Positions 36,116 to 50,300 of a stretch of 64,000 nucleotides of DNA are shown piece after piece. Position numbers and translations under genes: made by a program. Position 1 is the stretch's first letter. Each line of letters begins with the position of its first letter. The stretch covers positions 21,000,990 to 21,064,989 of the forward strand of contig CM055197.1 of NCBI GenBank assembly GCA_029224185.1. Reading direction: 5' to 3'. The DNA is from Karalla daura. Taxonomy: Eukaryota > Chordata > Actinopteri > Chaetodontiformes > Leiognathidae. The notes under the pieces were generated by a model, which saw nothing but the letters and a program-made list of their open reading frames with translations, was not told the origin of the DNA and did not search any database.

Positions 36116-39100
36116 CTGAAAGTAGCGACACGGGACACATTCAGTGTGTGTGAACCTTGTCTTTTTGTGTTGTATTGATATTATTAGATATACTTGTTTG
36201 TTATTAAATCACTTTTTACATGGGAACTCTGCTTATAAAAGTTAACGATCTACTAGAAATAATCAGAGACAATATTAGATTGAAGTAGGAGCACTGAAAT
36301 TAACTGGTGTTTGATAAAATAAGCACATGGAATTACTTTCTGTAAATTAATTACTTAAATACTTTAATTGGAATAATTTGTGTTATTGTATCAATAAACT
36401 GCTATACATCACAACAAAATTAAAGTTGCGCTGTTTACAAATATGTCTCCTCCTTGAAAACCCAGTACTTCTCCTAATAACACTATTCCTTGCTATCCCT
36501 TACTCTTCCTTTTCCTTACCCTTCTCTGACTGCTTTCTCTTATGTAGTTCTGTATATGTTGCTTTGGATAGAAGTGTGTGCTCAGTAACCTATGTCTGTG
36601 TCTAACGTGAAACATGACAGAGATGTTTCATCTACCTTTGTAGCAGAGATTGTCCCTGCAGCCTCCAGCGTAGCTGGCTGGGCAGGCGGAACAGGGAGCT
36701 CCATATTTGTATGGAGCATGACCCCACCAGTTGCCTCTGTAAGAACAATTAGGTCAAAGGTTTCACAACAGAGTAAAATATCCATCCAGCGATTCATTAC
36801 ATTACCTTTTCAATAACCAAAGATGATGCAGGGAAGAACAAGATATTGCATTGATGATCATTTAATTATTTAACTCAAACATTTGAAAACATACGGTGGA
36901 GAGTAGTTGCAGACCAGATAGACAGCTTTCGCCCAGATCATTCCCCATACATTCATGTTGTAACACACGTTGATGGCACAGCCAATGCGATTGCTAGTTG
37001 CCCACACCAACTGGAAATTGAAACACAATATTGGTGGACACACAAACAACTCATTTATTGGCATTTTTTTAAGGAAACATAAGTATTAAGCGTATTACAC
37101 CCCAAAGTCTCAGAGAAAAAGCAATTATCTTTCATTTTTTATAAAATGACTTTTAAGAACTAATAATACAACCTCAGTTGTAATATTGCCCTGCTTTCAA
37201 GCTCTTCATCAGATTATACATTACTTGATCTGTTAACCCTAACCCAACACATTCTCAGTGCATCCACAGATTTAATAATAATAAGACATTTTTATAGAGT
37301 GTTTTTAATGCTCTTAAAGACACTTGAATTTTATTTTTTCAGCAAATTTTAGACCTTTCTAGATGCCAGTGTGAGTACTCTAAATATGATATTTAAATAC
37401 AACAGGGTTTTCAATCTTCCATACTTATTTCAAAGTTCCTTGTCAAAGTAAGAGCTTACAATGCGCCAAAGGCATTGTTTTTCCATTATTGCCTTATTCA
37501 ATCAGGAGGGAAAGGCCTTACCTGAGTGTAGTGCGTACACACAGGTCCTGAACATCTGAATGGGCAGTGTGGATTACACTCCTGGGAGTAGGGATAGCTG
37601 TAGTACCTCACTTCATCATACCAGGCCTGGACATGGTAGGTAGGTGGACGGTCCCTGAATTAAAAGACAAGGTTCTTCATGTATTCTTTAAGAAGATCAA
37701 CAAAGGAATATTTGGCAGTAAAAACACTTCTATAAACATTGCTAATGTACATGGCTAAATATCCTAATTGAAGTGTCCATAAATATAGCACTTCAACTGT
37801 GGCTGAGGTAATGTTATGTGTAATTTATGATATTAACATCCTCCACAATTGATGCACAAATAATAATAATTGATAAACAGATACACAAAGTAAGGTTTAA
37901 GGCTTGAAGTACAAGGTTTGAAATTTTCAAAAAGGCAATTTGAAAAAAGTATCTTGTATCACTGATGAGGCAAATGATGTTCTCTATGGAAGAAAGTGTC
38001 AGCGTTCTCATAGATACATTAACTTCCCTCCACTTCAATGCAAATACACACCTGCCCCAGTGCGCTCCAAGGTTCTGGCCTATTTGTGTTAACATGTGGC
38101 TCGGCCCATGTTCCCACCGGCAGGTATGTGCCCAGTGCTCTGCGCTCCTCTCTAACTCATAATCCCATACCTGAGAACACACACACACACACAGGCAGGT
38201 CACTTACAGTGGTCAGGCAGCTTCAGCAACGTTTTTTTCTTTACTAGAAATGATATTTGTAGTGGCCACTTCCCTAGTTGTGGCTTTACTGGTGACTCAT
38301 TACATGTCTCATTCTACTGGAGTAAGTGAAAAACCATACACCACCAGCCTAAACCCATCTGAAAGTAACATGCGAAGGCAGCCCCAAAGATGAATCTGTT
38401 CTTTACTTTAAAGCAGCACAGTGGCTGCACACACGCCTCTTGCAAATTTAACACAGTATAGTCAAAAGTAGGCCTCTCCTCTTAAACACACACATCCAGT
38501 CTTTGACACACAGACACATGCATGAGAGAGAAAAGAACCAGAGAGGTAGCACCACCACCACAGCGAATTGCAGCTTTGTGCTACTGTTCAATGTGGTTGT
38601 TTCATAGCTTGTTTCCAGTAAGTTCTGGTCTCCTTAAACAAGCTAAGAGAGATGCTACCAAAACAGAGAGCCTCTGTTTGGAGGCTGTCCTTCCTGTAAG
38701 AACTCAGGTTAAACTGCATTCGCAGACAAAGACTATCATAGACTGTATGCTGAGGAAATCGGCCATGGCTACAAAATGGGTGATTCAAATGTAGCAGCAA
38801 TGATTTTTCTCTGATTCTAAATGGACTTTGTTATGGAGGGAAAAAAATGGGAGCAGTGTGCGCTGTTGTTGGTACACTGGTTAAATTATAGCAATTACAC
38901 GTCAAAACTAACAGGATAATGCCAATGAGCTGTAACTGCTGCTCTGATTGACCACTATAATGCTTTCCATGTGTTTGCTGAGTGCACAACACTGTTGTCC
39001 ACTTAAGGTAGTGCAGGTTTACGTGCAGGCCGATTTTGAGAAGTGGTATTCTGACTCTTTACCACCATTGAGCTGTGGCTGAGATGCTGACGTGTTTTCC

Positions 39101-41929
39101 ATGTTCAGGGAGAAAACACAAGTTTGAATTTGTCTGTTGTGTGGGCTTCGGCGCAAACATTTGCAGTGAGTAACCATGATGCAACTTTGATGATGGTGAT
39201 GATGCAGTGGCTGGTGCGTGTTGGTGCGGGTACCAACAACATATCCACATACTACCCTGGAAGGCACATTTGAGTAAGGATCCATGAGTCTAAGGGCCTG
39301 CCAAAAACTGATAATGATTTTAGCTGTCATGTCAGCTACCTTGAACAAAAAACAAAATGACCTCCTTCACATTACCAATTAATCTTTTCCAGAGGACCGA
39401 ATGCCTCTGCAAGGTGTTTGAACAGACAAGCACAGTCACTTTGCACAGTAAACCTTCAATATTAATCTTTCATTCAATGGCAGTTTTGTGTTCAAAAGGA
39501 ATGCATTTGATGGGCCATCATTATCCCATAAACTACAAAGAATAATGAAATTCAAGTTCAGCTCAGAGGTTTCAAGTAAAACAATCTACAGAGGATGGTA
39601 AGGACCTGAGCCACTTCATTACTTTCTCCGCGTACTTGTTATTCTTCCTGAATTATCCTGCAGAGCGGAAGACATACAGCCTGCCAGTCTTAGGAGAAAG
39701 GTCACAGGAAAAAACTACCAATCTCCTTTTGCATTCCTAAGAGGTCCCAACATACAGATCTCTCTGAAGTCACCTGTCAGGACCACCTCAGCAACAGAGC
39801 TAGGTGCAAGATATGTTCTCTTATAATACAAGATTTAGGTCACACCCTGCAAAAGGGAACACAGCAGAATGTAATCTTTAGTTTTGCAAAAGCATGTTTG
39901 ATATGAATATTTGTCATTCAACCTAGTGCTGACAGGAGTTGTAAACATGGGAACCATGGGAAGGAAAATCTTCAGGGCAAAAAGTGATGTGCATTCGATT
40001 AACCAATGCAACAGCGCTTTAAAGGTATTTGCTTTAGTCTGAAATCAAGGAGCCGAAGCTGCAATGAAGGTGCAGTCCAGTTGGCCTCCAAATCTTGCTA
40101 GCTGAAAGCCAAATACTGTGGTCCTCATCAGCCTCAGGACTCACCACATCAATATCATCAGTTATAGTATCCTTTGCAAAAGAAACACTGGATTAGTGTA
40201 CATAACATACATTAAGAGTTGCATGCCTCACACTTCAAATAACCATGATCAGCATGTTTGAAATAGAGTCACTGCTGTCGCACCCAAAATGAGATTCGCG
40301 GGGGATCAAAGAAAAGACAACATCGGTTCTCAGCCACTGAGTGTGCCATGATGGATGGAGTGGAGGTGAATGGGAGAGAGTGGGAGTGTAGGAAAGCAAA
40401 GAAAAGCCTGAGGGGAAGTTGGTGAGGCTGCAGATCAGCAAAGGAGTGAGTGAGCCGGCGTAAGTGAGTGGAGTAAGGAGATGCAGGGCAGGAAGAGAAG
40501 GGGGAGGGAGGGCACCATGGCTGAGGTGGAGTGGAGGACAACACTCCAGGGGTGAAAGCTGGATGTGTGCCAGGGTCAGTGAGGGCGGGCAAGCAGGAGG
40601 CAGGAACTGGAAAATTGTTACTCTGGCTTTCAGTTCTTGGTACTACACTGCCTTTAGCTGACAAAGCTATGAGATAGGAGAGTGACCCAGTGGTCTGCAT
40701 GCAGACACAAGAGATAAAACACTGTGATCCAGATTATTCCTTCTGATTCATGTTTTTATGTTTACAGTTACAGGGATAGCAGAGGCAGATATGCAACTCA
40801 AAGTTTCTAGTACAGTTATAAACACTAAGGTCTTGATTTCAGACACAGATGTGCAGCATTTTCTCAGCTGTATTGGCAACTGTGCTGATTTAGCCACTGG
40901 CTACAATTCGCTCTATACGGGAGAAAAGGCAATGGTTATTTAAATGTCCAAGTTCATTCTGATGTCCTGAAATCAGAAAGTCATGGTTTAAAATAAAGAC
41001 TTGATGACTAAACAGGGAACTCTTAAAACAGGGAATTCTACAGTAAAGCAACATATCCAGACAAAACTTAACCTGATGCCCTGTAGTTTTGAAGAACAAA
41101 GGAGTGTAAAATTAGAGGTGGCTCAGTATTAGATGTATTTGAGATATGATGAAGAAATTATGAATGTCAGGCTGGTAAGAAGATTTAACCTTGCATGGGC
41201 ACTAAGCTTGAGCACAAGACAAGTCACAGTATGTGGACTAAATAGTGTAGGTACACCATATCTGAGACTGACGAATAGGTCAGCCTCGGGGGAAGTGCCT
41301 CCGATTGGGCAGACATCTAAAATCAGTGAATCATGCTTACCGCCGAGAAACCACTATAAAAATGCAGTGTCACCTATTATGGAATATTGCTTGTATGATA
41401 TGCAAAAGGCTATACACAAAGTTTGAGCATATAGAAATCTCAACAGACCTGCTCTCTTAGTAATGATTGATGATCAAAGTGTAACTGGACTGATTTGGCA
41501 TTATTTTAACTCTCCAGTAAATGTAATTATGACTGACTTTAACGTCAACCCTTTAAATTATTGGTAGTGCTATGAAATCAACTAAAACATAAATTTGTAT
41601 GCAGTCTTGAATTCCTTTGAATAATGTGTAAAACTGATTATGGCGGGGTCCTCAGCACTTACCATGTACTCCATGTTGGAGGCTGGGGGATGGACTTGAC
41701 CCCGCAGCTTGTTGTGCAGGTCCAGGATGAGGTGCATGTCCCCCTCACTGATCGCCCTCCTCCCCCTTGGCCTGGCCCTCCACCATTCCTCGTCTTTGTC
41801 TCTGTACTTGTCCAGCATGGACTCCAGTTGTGTGGAGTTGGTGAGGACCATGGCCAGGGCAGCCTGGGTCAGACACAGAAACAAGCTCGCTCCTCTGACC
41901 CAGCCCGGGAAAAGAAGACACCTCTTCAT
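33662..41929 (-). CDS. crispld1: Cysteine-rich secretory protein LCCL domain-containing 1, complete spliced gene
   Basis: Secreted CAP-superfamily protein with two LCCL domains; the molecular role is poorly known. Coding exons in transcript order: 41663-41929, 38052-38170, 37522-37654, 36895-37010, 36636-36736, 35948-36115, 35790-35850, 35512-35578, 35173-35303, 34859-34902, 34700-34772, 34256-34325, 33815-33948, 33662-33713. They total 1536 nt (511 aa); human CRISPLD1 is 500. The N-terminus (TLLEKLL-like TQLESMLDKY, DEEWW, RRAI) and WATSNRIGCAINVCYNMNVW match CRISPLD1 rather than CRISPLD2. Two in-frame ATGs exist (41938 and 41929). I prefer 41929 because its context GCCATGA is better and human also starts MK. 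It is in tandem with slc12a7 and divergent from neto1. Fish may have a and b paralogues; which one this is cannot be decided here. Confidence 0.96.
34979..35013. repeat. (GTACAT)n short tandem repeat
   Basis: Self-complementary ATGTACGTGTACATGTACAT-type repeat in crispld1 intron 9. Confidence 0.85.
36636..41929 (-). CDS. crispld1: crispld1 exons 1-5: signal peptide and CAP domain
   Basis: Exon 1 encodes a hydrophobic signal sequence (GASLFLCLTQAALA, cleavage probably near residue 26), an NST glycosylation sequon, a basic RPRGRRAI site resembling a proprotein-convertase site, and the start of the CAP domain (ILDLHNKLRGQVHPPASNME). Exons 2-5 complete CAP with WEHGPSHMLTQIGQNLGAHW, CTHYTQ, the VWATSNRIGC block and VYLVCNYSPPGNWWGHAPY, then the hinge cysteines CSACPASYAGGCRDNLC. 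The histidines and glutamates of the CAP cavity appear to be retained. The first intron is 3.5 kb; the others are short. All junctions keep frame. Confidence 0.93.
38171..41662. other. crispld1 intron 1, no gene seen
   Basis: 3.5-kb intron between the signal-peptide exon and exon 2. It has several open frames (for example the 143-codon one at 40269-40700), but none shows family resemblance or splice-compatible conservation. Confidence 0.6.
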
Positions 41930-42802
41930 GGCAAACATAATACTATGGCTAAGTGAAGAGTACTCTTTGTAGCCTGCAAAGCAGATAGAGTAGGTTTAAG
42001 TATTGGAACCTGGTTTTCACCTTATTCCAGTCAGATTGTTTAGTTGCTGACTTTAACATTCCATTATTAACTGAGTATTTGAACTTTTTTTTAAAGGCAG
42101 ATAGAGAGTTTGGAACTCCATAACCCCACAAACGTTCACATACAAGTTTTTATCCCTCCTCAGCAAGCTTGCCACGGCATCTTTATAAAGGAGTCCTGAG
42201 GCAGCGTGAATCTGTCCCCTGTCTTCTGTTTGATAATGCTGTAATTATAAGGGGACTCGAAGCAGCAGGCTGGGGCTAATACAGCTTTCAGCAGCCCGGG
42301 TGCATCTGCAGGTCACTGCATCACGACACACAGTGGGACCAGTGTAAACTGACTTTTCACAAGTTGTGCTGCGGAGCGGGAGCTTTAGTGCACAAGCGTG
42401 AGGCAGCGCACTGTGTGTGCTGGAGTGCACTACAGGGAGGCAGCACTTAAGGTTGTTTTTTTTTTTTTAAGTTACCCACGCAATTGAGCTTCTCTGCCAA
42501 TTCTCCCCGTGGGAGCTAAAATACTCTTTATACAAATCTAGCTCCAATAATGGCAAGCACCCTTGGAAAAAAAACATTACTGTAAAATGATTCTAAAACA
42601 CACTTTGAAAACAAAAAGTCAGATCACTTCACAATCTTCAAACACACAAAGACTGACAGATCTGTTATCAGGTAGAGATGTAAAGTGCTATCTTACCCTT
42701 TAATTGTGACAAAATCGACCAAACTGTCCCAACTGCAATACTCCAGATGTCGGAACCTTTTTTGAGATTATCGTAGGATGACAGCTTTCCTTTCCAGACA
42801 GT

Positions 42803-42810
42803 CTATATAA
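42803..42810 (-). promoter_or_regulatory. TATA-like element upstream of crispld1
   Basis: Minus-strand TTATATAG about 870 bp upstream of the crispld1 start codon. It could serve a leader with a long 5' UTR or an unseen 5' exon. Weak evidence. Confidence 0.2.
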
Positions 42811-43153
42811 TTCCATCCATCACTTGAGAGGAGCGCAGGCAGTCGACTCGCTGTGCATCCTGGCCAGGAGACAAAGAGCCCAGGGAGCTCTATAGGTACC
42901 TGTCGAATTCCTCAGGTCGCTCAGTGCGCCGCTGGGTGCATGGGAGCGCTGCTCATTTTGCGTTTATATGCCAAATGTGCGTTTAGCAGCGCAGGCGACC
43001 ACGCCCCCACATCCCCAACCCGTAGACAGAGGCCGGCAGGGGTCTGGTCTGATGGAACTCTACGCATGAGGCACCTGATGGGACCAGAAGTGACGTGAGA
43101 GTAAACTTGTGGATATTATCAGACTCCTGGTACGAATACTGCGCACAGCTTAT

Positions 43154-43256
<103 letters not shown>

Positions 43257-44422
43257 CACACGAAGACACTGTATTGCATAGTACTTGGAAAGTGAAACTA
43301 TCAGACAGGCTCCAGATAGTGTTTGCATTGATTCACTGATTCTCCTGTCATTAGCATTAATGACATTAAGTCTCAGATAAAGGTGATATTACCCACTACT
43401 GAGTTTAATAGTCCACGAGACTAAATTCCCAGATCATCGATTATGTAATATCATAAAAAATGTTTTGGGGAGATATTTGGATTATTGTGGCTTTTTGTAG
43501 TTTGTTTTGTCAGTTAAATATCATAACAAATATAAGTTTTCAGGCTATATATTTACTGATATGAACCTTTGACTCACTGTCCATACAGCCATTTTAGATT
43601 ATTTTCTTTCTTATACTTGCAGAAATAAGAGCACCAGGACATTCGTTGATGAATTCTACAAGGATCTGCTGCCCCCTCTTGGGTCAAGAAGAGACCATCA
43701 GTCCAACACAACTTAAGCCACCTGCATGATACTGTTTTGAGTCATGCAATGCAGGGCTCGTGTGAATCGCTTTGCAAATTAAAAGTGTTAAATACAAGAA
43801 AATGTGCTTCTTTTAAGTGTAATTGTGTTGAAACATGAAAATTCTCTTAGCACTTTACTGAACCTCTAATGAGAGTGCCTTTAGTCCACTGTTGAGACAG
43901 ACTAAATTTATGTTAGACAGACAGAATTTAGAGTAGACTGAATTGTTCAATTCAGCAAAAAAAATGCATATATTATAAAAACATCTTTGGCATGTTTTTA
44001 TATATGAAAATTACTATGACCGATGTAACAGTTTGTTTCGTTTTACTGTAGCATTTTTCATAATAATGTTTCCACAGCGAAAATTAGATTTCAAAGTGTG
44101 ATATGAAATATGATAAATGTATTGACTGGCTCATTCCCGGAAGATCACATTTACAGGCTTTAAAAGCTGGTAAATTATGCGCGAAAAGACGCTGTCAACC
44201 GTGGACTCCAGACGTCAGAGAGCATATACTGTATGGTGGTGAGGGGATTAGTGCCATCTAAAGGTGAAGGGAAAACTGCGAGGGTTCGTGGCTGGTGACG
44301 AGACTCTAATCCTTTGAGCTTTCGGATGGATAGAGAGACGGGGATGAAGATGTCGGAGTGTTTGCGCTGGTGTTTGGTGAATGAATGAAACACTGATGGA
44401 GGAGCGGATGGTGGGCTGAGGG

Positions 44423-44494
44423 ATGGACATTGTGGAGGCTGAGCTGCACACTCTCAGGGAAGAGAAATGGCGCACAAACTTCTGCTGCCTGTCG
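44423..44494 (+). other. Possible upstream ORF overlapping the neto1 start codon
   Basis: An ATG at 44423 lies 44 nt upstream of and out of frame with the neto1 start. It reads 24 codons to the exon 1 donor (44494); after splicing to 44751 it meets TAG after one more codon. If the 5' UTR includes it, it would overlap and could dampen neto1 translation. The position of the transcription start is unknown. Confidence 0.35.
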
Positions 44495-46411
44495 GTAAGT
44501 TTTCTGCTGGAGCCATGGCTCACCTCATACCCTGTGTGGATTCATACAAATAAATGTCCATCCGTATGGAAATCATTTTTAAAAATCTCGGCAATCCATT
44601 TTTTTAGATAATCCTGCAGTCCATATGTGTGTTAATAAGGTGCCATCCTCCTCTATTTCTTTTATAGGTTGTTTTGAGCTGTAGTTTTTGTTTAAGTATA
44701 ATGCAAATTTCCACCAAACCCACCATTTTTAATTTCTTCTCTTTTATCAGTGTTAGCAGCAAGTGCCATCACACTTGTGCTGCCAACCACAACTACCAAG
44801 AAAAAAGCTCAAGGTACCCTCTTATCTGCTCACATGGTTTCATCTGATTATTCCAAGACACTGGGGTATTACTGGGGTAAATTGCAGAATGTTCAAGCAA
44901 TGTCATTCACCTTTTCGGAAATTATTTTGAACTTGATATAAAAACCACGCAATGTGTGGCACTTCTTCAATTTTAAAGCAGGCTGTAGACCTGTGTGATA
45001 ACATACAGTACAACAGGAGATTATTGATGACGTTGCAGTGTGACATTTCATAGTCTTAAAAAAATACACTATTAATTAATTACAATTTTAGGTGTCTGTT
45101 TATAAACCCCTTAAATTGTCCCCTTTCATAGATCAGGTACAAAGAGGGCATATCAGGAACCCAGCAAGTGGATTAAGTGTTTTAACCCCACAACTAGAGT
45201 GTCCTTATTAATAAATATGCAAGGACTGTGGTGACCAGCCACCTTGTCTTCTAATGTGTCAAAATGTGCAAAACCAAGAAGTATGCAGTCCACAATCAAA
45301 TACTGGAAAAAATGTAATCTTAAAGAAGCGTAAGCTTAAAGCCAGTTTACTCTAACTACACCACACAAGTGACGTTTACTTTCAGTTTACTCTAAACCAG
45401 CTGCAATTGAAGTTGTGGTCTGACACCTTTAAAAGACAGAAACACCAAATGAGATTCAACATGTGCTGACACATCATCTGACTGTTTGTTTGCCCATTGG
45501 CTTCTCTCTAGTGAAGAACAACTCAGGTGTGATACCAGCCGGGCAGTGTGGCGCTTGGGTAAAGGAGCCTGATGGAGGGTATTTCACTTCCCCTAACTAC
45601 CCGGACAAATATCCTCCAGAGAGGGAATGTATCTACATAATAGAAGGTGGGGCTTTGATCCTCTCCTGATCCCCTGCTTCTCCTCCTCTGCTACCATCTC
45701 ACCTTCTCTCTGCCTCTCTTCCTTGCTCAGCCTCTCCTCGGCAATGCATCGACTTATTCTTTGACGAGAAGTATTCCATAGAGCCGTCCTGGGAGTGCAA
45801 GTTTGACCACATTGAGGTTCGCGATGGACCCTTCGGCTTCTCTCCACTCATTGGTCGCTACTGTGGGCAGGAGAGCCCAGCATATGTCCGCTCCAGTGGG
45901 AGGTACCTGTACATCAAGTTTGTGGCAGATGGAGAACTGGAGGCCATAGGTTTCTCTGCCCGGTACAATTTCACGCAAGGTGAGTGATGAAAAAGGTTGT
46001 CTGAATCAAGGGGCTGTAATTCTGATTGCATCGAATCCTTTTCAAAAAAGTGATAAAAAAGAGAAATGGATCTGAAAAACATATATATTTGCATTAAGGG
46101 ACTGCAATATAGATTACATTTTAAGAAGGACTTTAAAAGGGCATGTAAAAGACTGTAAAAGCGCATGCAAAATCGCATCTGCAGCACTGCATTCCATCCA
46201 ACCATTCTGTCTGCTTTACAAGTCAAGTCAAGCAGACTACTTGTACGCAGATACACAGAACAATCGCCTGACCATTGACCGCTGATCTCAACTCTCTTAG
46301 CTCACTGATTTAGTTCTACAGTATTGAATTGCATGAATTGTTTAAATCAACCCACCATATATTAACATATTACAGAGAAATATTTTGAGAAATACATTGA
46401 AAATATGGCTC

Positions 46412-46460
<49 letters not shown>

Positions 46461-47290
46461 CTATAACTAGTCTAGTGTGGACAAATAACATTGTCTTTAA
46501 CACTGTCTTTATGTTGTGTTTCAGGTTTGTTGTGTATAAAATGACTTGGTAAGGTTTAGACAAAGAGGACACTTAGGGATATTAATCTGGTAGGGTTCAG
46601 GGCAGGATACTGTTCCCATGGCTGCAGTAATAAATTTTACTTTAAGGCTTTTACTCTAATTTGGAAGCAGGAGAGAATCGTGACATTTTCAATGTCAAGT
46701 GTTTTGCAGACCCATCTTTGGTGCTTTTGCATTGTGCATCATGCAGATCCTTTCTCTTGGGTGGGCAGTGGTCCAAAAAGATTGATGAACTTTTTCTGTG
46801 CAACTTTGTATTCGTGCTATAATGTTGTTCTTGGATGGTTCCAGCCAGTATACTGCACCTCCTTCCACGGCTTTTCTTGGTGTTTTGTCCCAATTTTCAG
46901 CCCTGCTGTTTCTTTGGCCCTGGTCATATAGCCCAATTAAAACACATTTTGACAGAAACCCTGCACTCCTTAAATGACATGAATGAATGTGGGACAGTCC
47001 ACAATATGCAGAATATCCCTGCTGTACTTTTTAATTGTATGTGTGAGGAAAAAAAGTTGCATGGTGCAACTTTAATGGCGGCTGTAGTCTGCACGCTCAT
47101 TTTCATTCGTTGTGCAGACACACCAGCTGCAGCTGACAAGGGAGGGGAGCATTTATTCAAATGCATGCATATACACAAAAGCACAGAAACACACACGAAC
47201 ACACACACACACACAGGCACTTGTTCCCTCTTTCACACAACCATACGCACACACACACGCACACACACACACACGCACACACACACACAC

Positions 47291-47347
<57 letters not shown>

Positions 47348-50300
47348 GTTAATGAAAGCTTGTCTTCAGGGGAATACAGCTTGTCAGCACTGAGCCGCAG
47401 TAGCAGCTTAAGGGAGTCAGAGGCAGCAGCTTTATTAACAGAAGATTTTATAGGCCACCTACACAGACAAGAAGCAAAGATTAATCTGCATCCCCGTGTC
47501 CATCCCTCCTTTCTTTCTTTCTTTCTTTCTTTCCTTCTTCCTTTCTTCCTTTCTTTCTTTCCTTGCATGATTAAGTCCCTCCCTCTCTCTCCCTCTCTCT
47601 CTCTCTCTCTACATAAGCACATACAATTTTTCTGTCACTGGGGTTTGCATTTTTTCAGTGTGGTAGTGCACACTCAGTTGTATAAGGCTTACTAAGCATA
47701 CTTAAGCAATTAGACTTTTTAGAAATGGACGCGCACATAAAAACACTTTTCCTTTTAAAATCATGAACTACTCCTTTAAGGAGACAATTTTTCTTATTGG
47801 CAGATCAGGATAAGCTGTTTTTCGTCTGTTTACATCAAATGTAATGAGTCCCCCAAGCCAAATGCTAATCTCCTGTCTTACTCATTTCAATCATTGATGG
47901 CAGGACAGAATTAACTCACGCATGTGTCCACATCCTAACACACATTGATAAACAACACACCATCTTGCACTTCTCATCACGATGCCAGTGTTCCAGCCAA
48001 CAAGTGCTTAGTTGCTATTACTGCTCTGCTTATTGGTCAGAAAACCAATAGCAGATATTATCAACCCCTAAACGACTTTAAGGATTGTGTGAAGGACAAT
48101 GAAATTGATTTATTATGATTATCAGCAATTACACTGTGATGAAACACAGAAACGTCCTACCCTGCAAAAACATTTCAGTGTGTTTTGTCCATTCCTATTA
48201 AATCCCATCTATGCAGAAAACTGATAGGTCTGCCAAAGCAGGACAGGAAGCTTACTCTCCACTCACACACTGGGCAGTCACACTCACTCACACACACACA
48301 TTTTCTCAGTCCCTCTTGTGTGAGTGCTGCATGATTTATGACATGCCCAGTCACTGGGTAACACAGTTTCAGGGAGTTTTCAAGTGATTGGGACACCCCC
48401 AGACCTTCTGCGCCCCTGTCTATACAGAGATATACAGTATGTACAGTATATACTGTATATAGAGAGGCCAGTTGACATGACCTCACTTAAAATGTGTAAA
48501 ATTAAGCATCCATTACTCAACTCCTTCCCATCATGTTCTCATCATAGTTCCATATAAATGTAATGCATTTATGTTGAATCAGTTATCCGCAATTTTGTGT
48601 GTACCATATACTTTAAGAACTATGAATAGAGGATTTATCATCATATCCACTAGCTACACCCTATCTATGCATCTTTTTTTCTCATATTAGGCATAAAGAC
48701 TCTGTTTCTCTGCAGCACATGCACACTCTTGCACATACTCGCGGGAATGAATGTGAGTAATCTGGACTAAGAGAGACATGAGAGGATTAATGAGTCCTTA
48801 TTAACTTGAGTCTCAAGCAAACACATCACCTTCTCTTGTTGCATCATAGCAGCTGAGCACTATGTTGAATCACCCAGAATAAAACCGTTTTAAGACATCA
48901 GATGTTACAGTTTTAAAATGAGGTATGAAAATGAGGTGTGTCTCACTCTATATTTCACTCTGCATTGTCTAACCTCTTTTTATTGCTACACTTGCTTTGT
49001 GACCAAAACAACAAGGCAAGGATAATTTCAGGACAACTTTTCAGGACAATATTGAAAAAAAAAGAAGAAAAAAAAAGGTTTTGTTTTTATAACCAGGTCA
49101 ACGCTGGTGAGTCTAATCTGTCCTGAACTAATCTGATATAGCAGGATTCATAATCCACCTAGCAAGTAAATTCATCAGCACAAAGGTTTAAAACACAATT
49201 TCTCTTCTGTGACTAAAGCTGTATGTGTTTTTCTTCCTTGATGAAGGACATTGGGGTTTCAGGGGACTTTAAAAGAGGCTTGAAGCTATGTGCTGGTAGA
49301 TAGATTATGTAAAATACGTAAAACCAGAGACAGCTGCGGTTTTATTTTGTTTTGCAGTGCCCTACGTATTTATTTTTTATGTTCATATTTTCATTTTTAT
49401 TACTTTTTTGATTGTTTCGTACCCTTTGCATTTAGGTTTTGCTTTAATCCCTATTCTTTCAGCATTTGATGTGAATATTTTGCTTGAGAGAAGGTTTAAG
49501 GATCTGTGCAAACCACCATCCATTATCTTACCTGCTTTATACCCACTGGTGTCACAGGGGTCTGGTGTCTATCTCCAGCTCACTTAAGACAAAGACGGGG
49601 ACCACAACCTGGACAGGTAGCCAGTCTATCACAGGGAAACCAAGCAAAAACCAACCTTTAATGAGCTCTGAAACTTTTTTCCTCTGTTTTCTTTTTTTTT
49701 TTTGCTGATGCATTTTGCTGGTAAACCAAAAACAATTTTGAATTCGGTCTTTGGGTGAACATTCATGAGAATTTTGTCAGTCCTTAAGAAGCTGCACACG
49801 CACAGTTTTCAGTGGACTGGAGAGCTATGACAAATGTCTAAGAGTTTTAATTTTCAACCAATTTTCAACCGGACAAGTGTCATACAAAATGGCAAGACAA
49901 AATGCCTTCTGGGCATGTGTTTTTGCATGCACATTTCTCCTACATCCTCTTCTAATATGTGGTGCTTAAATATGAAATTTTCATGTTAATAATTAATATC
50001 ATTGTCCATTTTTAGATCCTGAGTTCAAAGAGCTCGGTGAGCTGCCGGCTCTGCCATGTGAGTATCCAGTCATGTCATATTGCTACAGCATGATATCGGG
50101 CCTGTTGCAGGTGTGAATGTAGAGAGATAACATATTTGTCCATGTGGTTGATTGTGGTTAATTTATGTAATGTAACTTTGTCCCTCCTTTTGCTGTGTTG
50201 TTTCCTGTAAGCAAGCTTACTCTAATGTGGTCATACTGTTATCCACAGTTTGTGACTTTGAACTGAGTGGTCCAGAAGGCTTTGTAGAGTCCATTCAGAT

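Larger units (their letters stand above)
45980..50015. other. neto1 intron 4, rich in simple repeats
   Basis: 4.0-kb intron between CUB1 and the linker exon. It contains AT, CA and TTTC-type microsatellites and an old L2-like repeat at 49505-49650. The long open frame at 46835-47695 is an artefact of the CA and CTTT repeats. Confidence 0.7.

Noticed and set aside
40269..40700. 143-codon minus-strand open frame in crispld1 intron 1
   Set aside because: Ser/Pro/His-rich low-complexity translation without homology; it does not extend the crispld1 exon structure.
46835..47695. Long plus-strand open frame (286 codons) in neto1 intron 4
   Set aside because: It consists mainly of His-Thr, Phe-Leu-Ser and Ser-Leu repeats from CA, CTTT and CT microsatellites; no homology and it lies in an intron.
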